DNA from: Spirochaetes bacterium GWB1_60_80
Lineage (GTDB): Bacteria; Spirochaetota; Spirochaetia; Treponematales; UBA12059
Direction of reading: 5' to 3'
DNA: 64,000 nt
Assembly: GCA_001829185.1 (NCBI GenBank)
Contig: MIAR01000036.1
Coordinates: 41,148-105,147, forward strand
The notes under the pieces were generated by a model. It made no database searches. It had not been told where the DNA came from and worked only from the letters and a program-made list of their open reading frames with translations. Shown piece after piece: positions 7,565-16,354 of this stretch. How positions within the stretch are numbered: the stretch's first letter is position 1; each line of letters opens with the position of its first letter. Made by a program: the position numbers and the translations under genes.

Positions 7565-9040
7565 ATGACCAAAACGCGTGTGCGAGGCAGCTTCGCTCTA
7601 GTGCTTAGCCTGACTGTGCTTTCAGTTTTCGCGCTGGCGGGCTGCGCTCCCCAGGAGGCCGCGGTTTCCAGCCGGCCCGAGGCGGCGCCTAGTTCCGGCG
7701 GCCCAGGGCCAGCGACGCCGACCGGTCCGGCGACGCCAAGCGGCAGCCCGGCCGTGGCCGCGACGCCGACCACGCCGACCGGCAGCCCGGCCGCGCCCGC
7801 GGCGACCCAGCCGGCGGCTTCGCCGGCCAGTGTCGCGCCCATCTCGAGCCCCGTCGGCCAGGCCGCCCAGCCGGTCACTCCTGCCGCCCCGGGCGCGACG
7901 AGCGCTACGATAACTCCCCCGGCCACCGGTGGCAGCGCCGTGGCGGCTCCAGCGGTTCCAGCGGCGACGCCCGCCCTTCGGGTCGGCGAGCTGGTCTTCC
8001 TGGATGGGAGCGTGGCCATCCACCGCCGCGGGCAGGTCATCGCCAATCCCGATATCGGCGACGTGGTGGAACCCTTTGACGTCATCGTGACCGGCGCCGG
8101 CAGCCGGGCCGAGATCGACATCGGCTCCGGCCGACCGGGCGGCGCCACCATCCGCCTGGCCGAGAACACCGCCTTCTATTATGACACCAGAGCGCTGAGC
8201 GCCGACGAGCGGCGCACCGTGCTGCAATTGCTGTCCGGCGCCATCGCCATTAAGGTCGACCGCCTGGTCAACGGCTCGTTCAGCATCGCCACCGACAACA
8301 CCGTCCTCGGGGTGCGCGGCACGACCTTCATCGTCGACACCATTCCCGACGGCACCGCCCTGGTTACCTGCGCCGAAGGCCGCGTCCAGGTCAAGGGGCA
8401 GGGCGGCAGCGCCCTCTTAGCCCAGCCCGGTACCGTCGTGACGGCCACCGCCACCGGTACTGCCCAAGCCCGCCCGGTCGACCCGGCCGGCCTGAGCGGC
8501 TTCCGGACTACCTGGCGCGACGACGCCTACCGGGCTTTCGCCTCGCAAGCCCTGTTCATGATTTCGGCCCATGCCGCCACCATGGAGCGCAATGCGCCGC
8601 TCCTGTCGGCCGCGCACGCCCGCCTTCAGGCGCAACGCTCCGTCCTGCAGACTTGGCGCGAGGCGCGCGACGCCGGCCGGGTGCCGCGCTTTACCGATTG
8701 GACGGCCGAGAAGCGTGCCCTGGCGCCGGTGTTGTTCGATTGCCTGTCGGCTATGTTCCAGTTGGAGCGGGCTTATTATCGTTTGCTGGAGCTGCGCAGC
8801 CTGCACGACGGTCCCGGCCGGGTCGGCGTCGGCAGCTTGCCGGACGGGCGGACGAGCCTGGCCTTCTTCCGGGATTTCGAATCCCGCAACCGGAACGTAC
8901 TAGTTCAGATGGCCGAGGTGCGCGACGTCTTGGAGTTGTTCATCTATGCCAGCGCTGGCAGCCCTATGGGCGGCTTCTTCGCGGACAAGGTGGCGGCGCT
9001 CGGCTCAGGCGGCCTCTTCCTGGGCGAAGAGGATTGGTAG
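7565..9040 (+). CDS. FecR-domain lipoprotein
   Basis: 491 residues from ATG 7565, chosen because GAGGAG lies seven bases upstream and a clean lipoprotein signal follows (LAGC, lipidated cysteine C27). Residues ~30-138 are a low-complexity Pro/Ala/Thr/Ser/Gly linker. Residues ~140-265 match the FecR periplasmic fold (VGELVFLDGSVAIHRRGQ; NTVLGVRGTTFIVD). The rest is helical and unrecognised. FecR domains sense or scaffold at the envelope. No sigma factor or TonB receptor neighbours it, so ferric citrate regulation is not implied. It heads a gene run with the substrate-binding/OmpA, VWA and XpaC-like proteins. Confidence 0.85.
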   Translation: MTKTRVRGSFALVLSLTVLSVFALAGCAPQEAAVSSRPEAAPSSGGPGPATPTGPATPSGSPAVAATPTTPTGSPAAPAATQPAASPASVAPISSPVGQAAQPVTPAAPGATSATITPPATGGSAVAAPAVPAATPALRVGELVFLDGSVAIHRRGQVIANPDIGDVVEPFDVIVTGAGSRAEIDIGSGRPGGATIRLAENTAFYYDTRALSADERRTVLQLLSGAIAIKVDRLVNGSFSIATDNTVLGVRGTTFIVDTIPDGTALVTCAEGRVQVKGQGGSALLAQPGTVVTATATGTAQARPVDPAGLSGFRTTWRDDAYRAFASQALFMISAHAATMERNAPLLSAAHARLQAQRSVLQTWREARDAGRVPRFTDWTAEKRALAPVLFDCLSAMFQLERAYYRLLELRSLHDGPGRVGVGSLPDGRTSLAFFRDFESRNRNVLVQMAEVRDVLELFIYASAGSPMGGFFADKVAALGSGGLFLGEEDW

Positions 9041-9138
9041 ACTGATTTCGGCCATCGGCGCCAGGCGCCGGCAACCGAAAATTCCGGCCGGCCGGATTGA
9101 GCGCCGGCCCGCGACTTATCTTGTCTGGGGAGGCTGTC

Positions 9139-10827
9139 ATGAAAAAGTCATTTTGGTTGGGACTGCTTGTCCTGCTCCTGGTTATAGGCGGCATTTTCGC
9201 CTGGCGCTTTCTGTCGGCTGGTTCCACCACCGGTAACAGCGCCGGCGCCGCCGCCGGTGGCGCCATCAGCGACGACCTGCCGATCGTTACGCCGCAGCCG
9301 TTGACCATCGGCGGCATCGGCGGTTACAGCCTGCCGAGCGTCGACCTGGGCGACGGCCCGGTGCCGCTGGTGCGCATACCGCTGGATACCTGGGGCGGTT
9401 ACGCCGCCCTGTTCGCCGCCAACGGCGGCGCGGCCCCGAACCGCGATTCGGTCTTCTACCGCGACCACCATTTCGCCGTCGAACTGGTGCGCGAGGAGAA
9501 TGGACAAGCCCAGCTGGACGGCTTCGCCGCCGGCCGCTATACGGCCATCTGGGCCAGCATGGACAGCCTGCCGCTGCTCTACGACGCCCTGCACAACGAT
9601 CGCCGGGTGGTGCCCCAGGTGATCGGCCTGTTCGACTGGTCGGTGGGCGGCGACGGCATCCTGGTGCGCGATTCTATCCGCCGGCCGCAGGACCTGAAGG
9701 GCAAGACCATCCTGACCAGCTACGCCGAAGGTTATTCTTTTTTCATGCTCTGGTACCTAGCCCAGCTGGACATCAGCCCGCTCGACGTCCGGGTGGTGCA
9801 CATCCCGGACGCCGAAAAGGCGGCCGAGGCCTTCCGCGACAACCCCGGCATCGCGGCTTGGGTCACCTGGACGCCCTTCCTGACCGACGCCATCGACCCG
9901 GACGCCGACGGCTACATGCCGGACGTGCGCCTGCTCATCAACTCGCGCGACGCCAGCCAGCTGATCGCCGACGTGCTGATGGCCCGCGGCGACCTAATCC
10001 GCGAGAAGCCGGAAATCGCTATCGGGCTAGTCGACGGCCTGCTGGCCGGCGCCGACTTGATAGCCAAGGGCGACGGCCGGGCCTTCGTTGCTATGGCCGC
10101 CTTTTACGGTCTAGCCGGCGGCGCGGCCGAGGCCCGCGAGTTGCTGATCGAGGTGCACCTGCCGACGCTGCCTGAGATGCAGATGTTCTTTGACCCGGAA
10201 AACCCGATCGGCGCTTATAAAATCTTCCTCCTGGCTCAGGAATACTACAAGATGATCGGCAGCCTGGCGTCGACCGTCTCCTACGAACCGGATCGCGTCC
10301 TGTACCTGGCCGGCCTGGAGGCCGCCGCCGCCAGTGGCCGCTACGCCGGGCAGGGCAATACCATCCAGAACAGCTTCAACCGCGACGCGGCCCTCAATAT
10401 CCATGACCTCGAGAACCAGCGCACGGTACTGGCCGCCGACATCCAGCTGTACTTCGAGGCGCAGCGCCTGGACTTCGACGTCGAGGGCGACAACGAGTCC
10501 GTGCGCCAGAACATGCGCTTGTTAGCCAGGATGGCCGAACAGATGAACATCCTGGGCACCACCCTGGTCAAGCTGGTTGGGCATCTGGATACCTCCAAGG
10601 TGGAGGAATTCCGCGCCCAGGGTCCGCAAGCCTTCATCGAGGCCAGCGCCCAGGCCAAGCTGATCTCCAAACGCCGGGCCGAATTCGTCAAGTCAGTGCT
10701 GATCGACCACTTTGGCATCGACCCGGATCGCATCATCACCGAGGGGCGCGGCTGGGACGACCCGGTGGACGCGGACGATCCGCAGTCCAACCGCCGCGTC
10801 GAGGTGCAGTTCATCAGTTTCGAATAG
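9139..10827 (+). CDS. Substrate-binding protein (NMT1/SsuA-like) fused to an OmpA peptidoglycan-binding domain
   Basis: 562 residues from ATG 9139, with GGGGAGG upstream. Residues 4-27 form an N-terminal membrane anchor. Residues ~75-350 resemble the periplasmic binding-protein fold of the NMT1/SsuA type: VPLVRIPLDTWGGYAALFAA, SIRRPQDLKGKTI, AAWVTWTPFLTDAI. Residues ~435-560 are an OmpA-family domain (VKLVGHLD, KRRAEFVKSVLIDHFGIDPD, SNRRVEVQF). The binding domain would thus be tied to both the inner membrane and the cell wall. No ABC permease or ATPase gene is nearby, so it may sense a ligand and not import it. The VWA gene follows after 9 bases. Confidence 0.82.
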   Translation: MKKSFWLGLLVLLLVIGGIFAWRFLSAGSTTGNSAGAAAGGAISDDLPIVTPQPLTIGGIGGYSLPSVDLGDGPVPLVRIPLDTWGGYAALFAANGGAAPNRDSVFYRDHHFAVELVREENGQAQLDGFAAGRYTAIWASMDSLPLLYDALHNDRRVVPQVIGLFDWSVGGDGILVRDSIRRPQDLKGKTILTSYAEGYSFFMLWYLAQLDISPLDVRVVHIPDAEKAAEAFRDNPGIAAWVTWTPFLTDAIDPDADGYMPDVRLLINSRDASQLIADVLMARGDLIREKPEIAIGLVDGLLAGADLIAKGDGRAFVAMAAFYGLAGGAAEARELLIEVHLPTLPEMQMFFDPENPIGAYKIFLLAQEYYKMIGSLASTVSYEPDRVLYLAGLEAAAASGRYAGQGNTIQNSFNRDAALNIHDLENQRTVLAADIQLYFEAQRLDFDVEGDNESVRQNMRLLARMAEQMNILGTTLVKLVGHLDTSKVEEFRAQGPQAFIEASAQAKLISKRRAEFVKSVLIDHFGIDPDRIITEGRGWDDPVDADDPQSNRRVEVQFISFE

Positions 10828-10836
10828 GAGTGGGCG

Positions 10837-11673
10837 ATGCGTGATAAAACTATCAAGCAGCTGGTTGCCGGAGTGGTCGTTGTCTTGGCCATCGTCCTGG
10901 TGGTCGCATTTTGCAGCGAGCCTAAGGGCGGCAGTTCGGATAGCGAAGCGGTCGGGAAATCGTCCGACTACAGCCTGCAGTTCTCGCCCGAATTCCGGCC
11001 GGGGCAGGCCAGCCGCGACGACCTTGGCGTCAGCGTGGTTTTGGCGGTCGACGTCTCCGGCTCGATGTTCGACATTCCGCTGACCGGCGGCCCGCAGAAG
11101 TACATTCAGGCTAGCCAGGCTTTGGTGCGGGTGGTCGATGTCCTGGAGCGGCTGGTGGCTAACTCGCCGTCGGTCCAAGTCATCCGCCTCGGCATCGTCA
11201 AGTTTGACGACGATGTGGTGCCGCTCTTGCCGCTGACCAGCCTTGATGTGGCCACCTTGCGCAAGGTGCGTTCCCTGGTGTCCGATCCGAACAACTTCGC
11301 GCCCGGCAATACCACCGCCATCGGCGCGGCCCTGGAACTGGGCGCCGAATGGCTGGCCCAATCCGGCACTATCCTGCGCTCCCTGATCGTCGTTACCGAC
11401 GGCATCAACACTGCCGGCCAGGATCCGGAGCGGGTGCTGGCTGCCATCTACGCCAACCGCAACAGCGCCGCCACCGCGGATTTTCCGGTTTACACCAATA
11501 CCACCCTGATTAGCCTGATCGGCTTCGACATCGACCAGGGGCAATTCAGCGCCCTGGAGGCTCTGGGGGCCCGCGTTACCTCGGCGGCCGATGAACAACA
11601 ATTGAGCGTCGTCCTTTCCAACCTGCTGGAGGCGGACATCACGCGGCTGGAAGCAGCCGCCCTGGGAGACTAA
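10837..11673 (+). CDS. Membrane-anchored von Willebrand factor A (VWA) domain protein
   Basis: 278 residues with AGGAG six bases before ATG. A hydrophobic segment at residues 9-25 ends in VVAFC (C26), which could be a plain anchor or a relaxed spirochaetal lipobox. The VWA domain runs from ~residue 65 with a complete metal-ion-dependent adhesion site: DVSGS (residues 72-76), the threonine in NTTAIGAAL and the aspartate in VVTDGIN. The protein probably binds partner proteins in the periplasm through a metal. It is sandwiched between the binding-protein/OmpA fusion and the XpaC-like gene (gaps of 9 and 3 bases), which implies joint expression. Confidence 0.88.
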   Translation: MRDKTIKQLVAGVVVVLAIVLVVAFCSEPKGGSSDSEAVGKSSDYSLQFSPEFRPGQASRDDLGVSVVLAVDVSGSMFDIPLTGGPQKYIQASQALVRVVDVLERLVANSPSVQVIRLGIVKFDDDVVPLLPLTSLDVATLRKVRSLVSDPNNFAPGNTTAIGAALELGAEWLAQSGTILRSLIVVTDGINTAGQDPERVLAAIYANRNSAATADFPVYTNTTLISLIGFDIDQGQFSALEALGARVTSAADEQQLSVVLSNLLEADITRLEAAALGD

Positions 11674-11676
11674 AGC

Positions 11677-12402
11677 ATGGTCAAATCCGAAGGCGGCCTG
11701 GGCGCCTTGCTGTCGGCCGGAAGCGCCGCCGCCGTGTTCATCGTCAGCTGGCTCCTGCTGGGCATTCCCTTGCCGTTCAGCCTCGGCGCGGCCGTGGCCA
11801 GCTACGGCGCCGTCTGGCTGGTGGGGCGCGGCCTGAAGGAACACCTGAACCGCGACCGGCCGCTCAACACGGCCTTCGTCGATCTGGACTTGGCCAAGGC
11901 CACCGTAGCCCGTGGCCGTCAGCTCGGTCTGGAATTGTCCGGCCTGCTGGCCCGCCTGCCGGCCGGACATGTCATGCATCAGTACTTTCGCGAGCTGGTC
12001 GACCTGGTGGCGGCCATCACCAAGGACGTCGCGGCCGATCCCAAGGACGCGCCGCAGGCCAACGCCTTCCTGGCCAGCCAGGGCGAAGCGGTCGGCCGCT
12101 TGCTTAAAATTCTGCTCGATTTGCTGGAGCGCTCCCCGGACCGCCGGCTCGACCCGGAACTGGACGAGCGCCTGACGCGCTCTTTAAAGCGCCTGCAGGC
12201 CGGTTTCCGCAGCCATCTGGCGCATCTGCAGGAAGACAATATCGCCGAACTGCAGGCCGAGCTGGACGTGCTGGAGGATGGGCTGGGTTTCGACCATGAG
12301 TTAGAGACGGCCTTGGACAAGGCGGAGCGGGCGGCTAGCGCGACCGGAACGACCCGCGATCGGCCCAAGGGGCAGGGACAAGGCCAGGGGCAGCCAGGCT
12401 GA
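11677..12402 (+). CDS. XpaC-like membrane protein (5-bromo-4-chloroindolyl phosphate hydrolysis protein family)
   Basis: 241 residues. Two hydrophobic segments at ~residues 7-28 and 33-50 are followed by a long helical, charged cytoplasmic part and a Gln/Gly-rich tail. The layout (paired N-terminal TM helices, then helices rich in Leu and Arg such as LLKILLDLLERSPDRR) fits the XpaC family. In other bacteria that family often neighbours the toxic-anion-resistance protein TelA; no telA is seen here. The true biochemical function of the family is unknown. It is the last gene of the 7565-12402 run and converges on the PUR-alpha gene. Confidence 0.6.
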   Translation: MVKSEGGLGALLSAGSAAAVFIVSWLLLGIPLPFSLGAAVASYGAVWLVGRGLKEHLNRDRPLNTAFVDLDLAKATVARGRQLGLELSGLLARLPAGHVMHQYFRELVDLVAAITKDVAADPKDAPQANAFLASQGEAVGRLLKILLDLLERSPDRRLDPELDERLTRSLKRLQAGFRSHLAHLQEDNIAELQAELDVLEDGLGFDHELETALDKAERAASATGTTRDRPKGQGQGQGQPG

Positions 12403-12417
12403 TTCCCGGCCGGCGGC

Positions 12418-12858
12418 TCAGGTAGATGGCTTCTTGCGGACGGTCAGCCGACGGCCGGACTGGCTGGCGGCGGCGCTCTTGTTGGCCTGGGCGGCCTTCT
12501 CGGCGTGGACGGCCGGCGAGTCGCCCTCGGCCACTTCCTCGCGGCGCGGCCGGATGACGCGCGGTTTGCGCGGCGCGGCTTCGCCTTCGGCGGCCGGCTG
12601 GGCGGTGCGGGGGCTGCGCTTGCGCGGCGGCGGGCTCTTGTCCATCACCGCGATAGCCTTGGTGAAGGATTGCATGAATTCCTGGAGATTTTCCCGGAAG
12701 ACGACGATGGAACGGCGGTCGAAGGATTCGCCTTCGGCCGGTTTGCTTTCGACGATGGCCAGGAACAGGTCGCCGGTTCGGGTTTCCTTGATATTGAAGA
12801 AATAGGTTCGGCCTTCGCAGACTACCTTGGATGAAAAAACCTCGCCACGTAAACCCAT
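12418..12858 (-). CDS. PUR-alpha-like RNA/DNA-binding protein (BpuR-like)
   Basis: 146 residues when started at ATG 12858, where GGGA lies about five bases upstream; an in-frame ATG at 12873 is the alternative. The first ~75 residues are a PUR repeat (GLRGEVFSSKVVCEGRTYFF, then NIKETRTGDLFLAIVESKP and SIVVFRENLQEFMQSFTKA). The C-terminal half is a disordered Arg/Lys/Pro/Ala-rich tail suited to nucleic-acid contacts. The Borrelia homologue BpuR binds single-stranded nucleic acid and regulates gene expression (established for that genus). A similar global role here is inference. It is transcribed towards the XpaC-like gene. Confidence 0.82.
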   Translation of the reverse strand: MGLRGEVFSSKVVCEGRTYFFNIKETRTGDLFLAIVESKPAEGESFDRRSIVVFRENLQEFMQSFTKAIAVMDKSPPPRKRSPRTAQPAAEGEAAPRKPRVIRPRREEVAEGDSPAVHAEKAAQANKSAAASQSGRRLTVRKKPST

Positions 12859-12984
12859 CGTTGTCCCTGTCATGCCGTCCGCCCGCTGGCGGCTATCCAC
12901 CCGTCTGGCGGGTCGGCGTGCCTTTCCTTGTGCAATCTAACATAAAAGCCGGGCCATAGCAAGGCGCCGGCTGTTTTGCCTCCG

Positions 12985-15009
12985 TCAGACGGCGCTGCCT
13001 GCCATGGCCAAGTCGTCGGCTTCGCGGACCAGACCGGTCAGGATGGTCAGCAGGTCTGGCTCGATGCTCCGGTCGGCGGCCCGCACGTCCACCATGATGC
13101 GGAAGACCGGCTCGGTACCGGATCCGCGCATCCAGAAGAAGGCCACCGGCCGGCCGGCCTGGTCGTGCAGCCGGAATTTGAGGCCTCCTGAAGCGGCGTC
13201 CTCGGATTCGGCCAGGCTGAGTTCGCTGGTGCCCCGGCTGACCAAGGTGACATACGTCAGCGGGCCGAAGCGTTCAGCCAGGCGGGCGGCGATGCGCGGC
13301 CACTGGGTGGCAAAGAGGCGGCGGCTGTGGTTCTTGATGGCGGCCTGATCTACGCTCTGGATGCGCAAGGCCGCCCGCTCCTCGAACACGCTGGTGCTAG
13401 AGGCCTCCGGCAGGCTGGCCACGATATCGGCCAGGCTGAAATCCGGCCGGTAGCGCTCCAGCTGGCCGGAGGCCGCCAACCACAGCCGGTAGGGGCAGTC
13501 CTGGCCCGCGGCGTCGCGGATGGCCAGCAGCTTGAGCAGGGCGCAGACGGTATTGAGCGGGTCGCGTACGCTGGCCGGGTGGGTGATGACGCCGCCGTTG
13601 GAGCCTTCGCCCAGGATGCGCACGGTGCGGCCAGCGGCGCGCAGTTGGCGGGCCAGGGCCACGACGTTGGCCTCACCGGTCTCGGCCCGGTGCATCTGGG
13701 CGCCGAAGGCCCGGGCGATGGCGTCAGCCCGCAGGCTGGTGGCGTCGTTGCCGACCACCGCCAGGGCCGTACCGGGTTTCACGCCGTCGCGCCGCCGGTC
13801 GTACTCCAGGCCGGCCAGCTCGGCCAGCACGGCCAGGGCGAAGGTTTCCTGGGCCTCCAGGCTGCGCGCCTGACCAGCCGCCTCGTCCCAGATGACGATG
13901 TTGCCGCGGTCGCCGTCGCAGTCCGGCACGTAGCCGAGCACGTAACGCTCGTCGGCGGCGTGGGCGGCGGCCAGGGCGCTGCGGCATTGGTCGAGCGACG
14001 CGCCTTCCGGCACGATGCGGTGGGCGAATTTGCGCGGCTGGTCGTTGATGGTCTGGACGTCGGCGCCCAGACCGGTCAGGAAACCGGCGTCGATGGACAG
14101 GCTGCGGGCTGAGCCGTTCATATCGATCAAGAGGCCGATGCCTTTGGCGGCGACGGCGGCCGACAGGCTGTCCAGCCGGGCTTCCTCGGCGGCTTGACGG
14201 GCGGCGAATCCGGCCGGCAGCGAATCGTCCAGGGCGGCGCAGATCTCGCGCGAGAATAAAATATAGCTTGAACTGACCAGGCGCTTGTGGCGCGGGCAGT
14301 CGGCGTAGGCGCGGCTGACGGCGGCGGCCGGCACGGCGGCGCAGAGGGCCTGAAGCCGGGCAATGTCGGCCGCCTGGCAGGCGCCGGATCGCAACTCTTC
14401 GGCCAGAGCCTTGGCGGTCGCGGGCTCCAGGACCGCGCCGTCGGCCAGGCCGAACTTGACGCCGTTGTGGCCGACCGGGTTGTGGCTGGCCGAAACGTAG
14501 CAGAAGCCGTCCAGGCCGGTCATGGCCGGGTCGGCCTCCACGTCGTCCGGCGCGCCGGGCAAGGGAGCCCCGGCGGCTGGACCGGCCGTTGCCGCCAAGC
14601 GGTTCGATAATTTGACCCAGGCCATGATTTCCGGGGCGCTGCAGATAAAGGTATAACGGACGTTCAAGCCATTGGCCAGGAAGACCCGGATCATGCAGTC
14701 GGCGATGGCCGGGCCGCTGGGGCGGGTATCGATACCGATGGCGATGGCCGGCGTGCGCTGGCCGGCCTGCGCCAAGAGGTGGCGGCTGAAGACGTCGGCC
14801 ATGCGAGAGGCCACGTAGCGGGCCGAAGGCGCGATGGCCTCGCCGGTATCCTCGTCGCCGGCGCCGAAGACGCCGCGCCAGCCGGAGGCCGAGAGTATCA
14901 GGCTGTCGAAGAAGCGGCCGGCCGCTTCCGGCGTCGGCGGCTTGGCTAGCGGGTTGGTATAGGGATCGCCGATGGCGAAACCAGTCTGGGGATGATGGCT
15001 ATAACTCAT
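12985..15009 (-). CDS. Phosphohexomutase (phosphoglucomutase/phosphomannomutase family)
   Basis: 674 residues from ATG 15009. The open frame extends further upstream, but its extra N-terminus lacks family features. The enzyme moves phosphate between C1 and C6 of a hexose. All four family signatures are visible: the phosphoserine loop YVSASHNPVGHNG, the metal loop PDCDGDRGN, the sugar loop LGEGSNGG, and the phosphate-binding loop RGSGTEPVFRI. It is longer than the usual ~450-550 residues because of inserts. Sugar specificity cannot be read from sequence. It is a single gene with no ribosome-binding site I would call strong. Confidence 0.9.
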   Translation of the reverse strand: MSYSHHPQTGFAIGDPYTNPLAKPPTPEAAGRFFDSLILSASGWRGVFGAGDEDTGEAIAPSARYVASRMADVFSRHLLAQAGQRTPAIAIGIDTRPSGPAIADCMIRVFLANGLNVRYTFICSAPEIMAWVKLSNRLAATAGPAAGAPLPGAPDDVEADPAMTGLDGFCYVSASHNPVGHNGVKFGLADGAVLEPATAKALAEELRSGACQAADIARLQALCAAVPAAAVSRAYADCPRHKRLVSSSYILFSREICAALDDSLPAGFAARQAAEEARLDSLSAAVAAKGIGLLIDMNGSARSLSIDAGFLTGLGADVQTINDQPRKFAHRIVPEGASLDQCRSALAAAHAADERYVLGYVPDCDGDRGNIVIWDEAAGQARSLEAQETFALAVLAELAGLEYDRRRDGVKPGTALAVVGNDATSLRADAIARAFGAQMHRAETGEANVVALARQLRAAGRTVRILGEGSNGGVITHPASVRDPLNTVCALLKLLAIRDAAGQDCPYRLWLAASGQLERYRPDFSLADIVASLPEASSTSVFEERAALRIQSVDQAAIKNHSRRLFATQWPRIAARLAERFGPLTYVTLVSRGTSELSLAESEDAASGGLKFRLHDQAGRPVAFFWMRGSGTEPVFRIMVDVRAADRSIEPDLLTILTGLVREADDLAMAGSAV

Positions 15010-15039
15010 GGGGCATTGTAGCCGCCCGAACCGGCTCGA

Positions 15040-15480
15040 TTCAAGGGGGCGCGCAAAATGGGGCCTAATCGCCCGACCAGGAAGCGCTAAGCTGTCGTTC
15101 GGCCAGAAACGACGAGGAACTGACCCGCGATCAGGCGCAAAAAGCCTAAAACGGAGTGAAGCGTGGCAAAGAAGCCCAACTCGGAGGGCCGACGTCCGGA
15201 TTTCCAACATCGGGGCCTAACCCCAGAACAGGAAAAACGAGGGCCTGACCGCGGTTCAGAAAAAAAGAGCGGCTGACCCCCAGGGAGTTGCAGAGAAAAC
15301 TGGCGAAGAAGCTTGTCTCGTGCTAGAATCGTGGGGTCAACCCTTCGATTTTTCGGAACCAGGGCCTGACCCCACGCCAGGAAAATCGAGGGTCTGACCC
15401 CGGCTTGAAAAAAAGAGGGGCTGACCCGAAGGGAGTTGCAGCGCGCGCAAGGTCGCGCGGCCCTCCCGGGTAAGGCAAAG
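15040..15480. repeat. Gene-free region with degenerate direct repeats built on GGGCCTGACC
   Basis: Two ~85-bp imperfect direct copies (about 15211-15295 and 15356-15442) share the order GGGCCTRACC, CAGGAAAA, GAGGGYCTGACC, GAAAAAAAGAG, GGCTGACC, GGGAGTTGCAG. A more decayed copy lies near 15056. The elements contain GGGTC/GACCC-type inverted pairs typical of palindromic intergenic repeats. Short frames through them look spurious. Confidence 0.6.
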
Positions 15481-15500
15481 ATTAGCCAGAAGCCAAGTAC

Positions 15501-15530
15501 TAGACACTCAGTAGGGATGGTAATTATGAT
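15501..15530 (+). promoter_or_regulatory. Sigma-70-type promoter for the 15583-16915 gene pair
   Basis: TAGACA at 15501-15506 and TATGAT at 15525-15530 are separated by 18 bases. Each matches five of six consensus positions. It lies about 15-20 bases before the two ATG codons at 15546 and 15551. Confidence 0.6.
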
Positions 15531-15567
15531 ACGGGCAAAAGGAAAATGAAATGTATCAATTACAGCT

Positions 15568-15576
15568 CCCCCCCCC
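15568..15576 (+). repeat. Homopolymeric C9 tract at the start of the lipoprotein gene
   Basis: Nine consecutive C residues lie 15-20 bases downstream of ATG 15546 and ATG 15551, which follow an AAAGGA ribosome-binding site. As written, neither ATG is in frame with the lipoprotein. Losing one C would join ATG 15546 to it, and gaining one C would join ATG 15551. This is the layout of a slipped-strand phase-variation switch; a sequencing or assembly error is the alternative. Confidence 0.6.
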
Positions 15577-15582
15577 AGATGC

Positions 15583-16344
15583 GTGCATGCCGGGTATGCG
15601 CGCCTAGCATTCTTTCTGTGTGGTTTTTTGTTTTTAGTCTCCTGTAGGCCCAGTATAGGACCTGAGGCCGCGCTTTGTTTACCTAACGGTGTTATCCTCG
15701 ATACTGCCACCATCATGCAGCTCAAGGAGTTCGAGGATCGGCGCGTTCGTCCGTATGCTTCGGATACGAGCTCCCGAAATATCCAAACTCTCGAAGCTTT
15801 TACCCCTGAAGAGATTGAAGCGATAAAAAGTGAGCTTGTTCAGGAATTTGGCGAGGAAGCTTATTCGTACTTTGGAGAAGAGGAATTTTCTGAGATTATT
15901 TATGAAGACGCTAGTGATTCAAGGACCATAGTTGGATTGCCATCACATAATGGCACACAGTTCAGGACAGACGTGATGATTGTCCGATATTGGGGCCCCT
16001 GGTGGTGCTATTTCGAAGTTAAGTTCAAGCTTCAGTATTATAATGTGTATGAGGGTTGGCGTACTGTGACGACTTTCGGTCAGGCCTCGGCCGGCATTAG
16101 CGATGAAGTCACTGCGAATCTAACCAAATCGATCGATATGTTAGCATATATTGATCCTGCGAATCTAAAAGCTATTATTTATCGGGATACAGTGGAGGCT
16201 AATGGCGGTCTCACTATCCGAGGCAACACCAAGTATGGTTTCTTCCCAATTATGAATTACTGCAAATTTTGGCATGAGTGGTATGGATCAATGTTGCCGG
16301 CTAATGGCATGAAAATCAGTATGTTCATGCAAATCCAGGCATAG
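15583..16344 (+). CDS. Predicted lipoprotein of unknown function, possibly phase-variable
   Basis: 253 residues if read from GTG 15583, the only start available in its own frame; it has no ribosome-binding site. A basic-hydrophobic leader ends in FLFLVSC, giving a lipidated cysteine at residue 21. The mature part is acidic at first (EAFTPEEIEAIKSELVQEFG), then rich in aromatic residues (RYWGPWWCYFEVKFKLQYYN). I recognise no domain. Base composition is clearly more AT-rich than the flanking core genes, suggesting transfer. The better ribosome-binding site lies upstream of the C9 tract, out of frame. The next gene starts ten bases after the stop and is probably co-transcribed. Confidence 0.7.
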   Translation: MHAGYARLAFFLCGFLFLVSCRPSIGPEAALCLPNGVILDTATIMQLKEFEDRRVRPYASDTSSRNIQTLEAFTPEEIEAIKSELVQEFGEEAYSYFGEEEFSEIIYEDASDSRTIVGLPSHNGTQFRTDVMIVRYWGPWWCYFEVKFKLQYYNVYEGWRTVTTFGQASAGISDEVTANLTKSIDMLAYIDPANLKAIIYRDTVEANGGLTIRGNTKYGFFPIMNYCKFWHEWYGSMLPANGMKISMFMQIQA

Positions 16345-16354
16345 GAGGAATGAT

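Noticed and set aside
9139..10827. Component of an ABC importer
   Set aside because: The binding domain is fused to OmpA and no permease or ATPase gene is within the window's gene run.
10693..11979. 428-codon minus-strand frame across the VWA gene
   Set aside because: Same antisense pattern, and the plus strand carries a complete VWA domain with ribosome-binding site.
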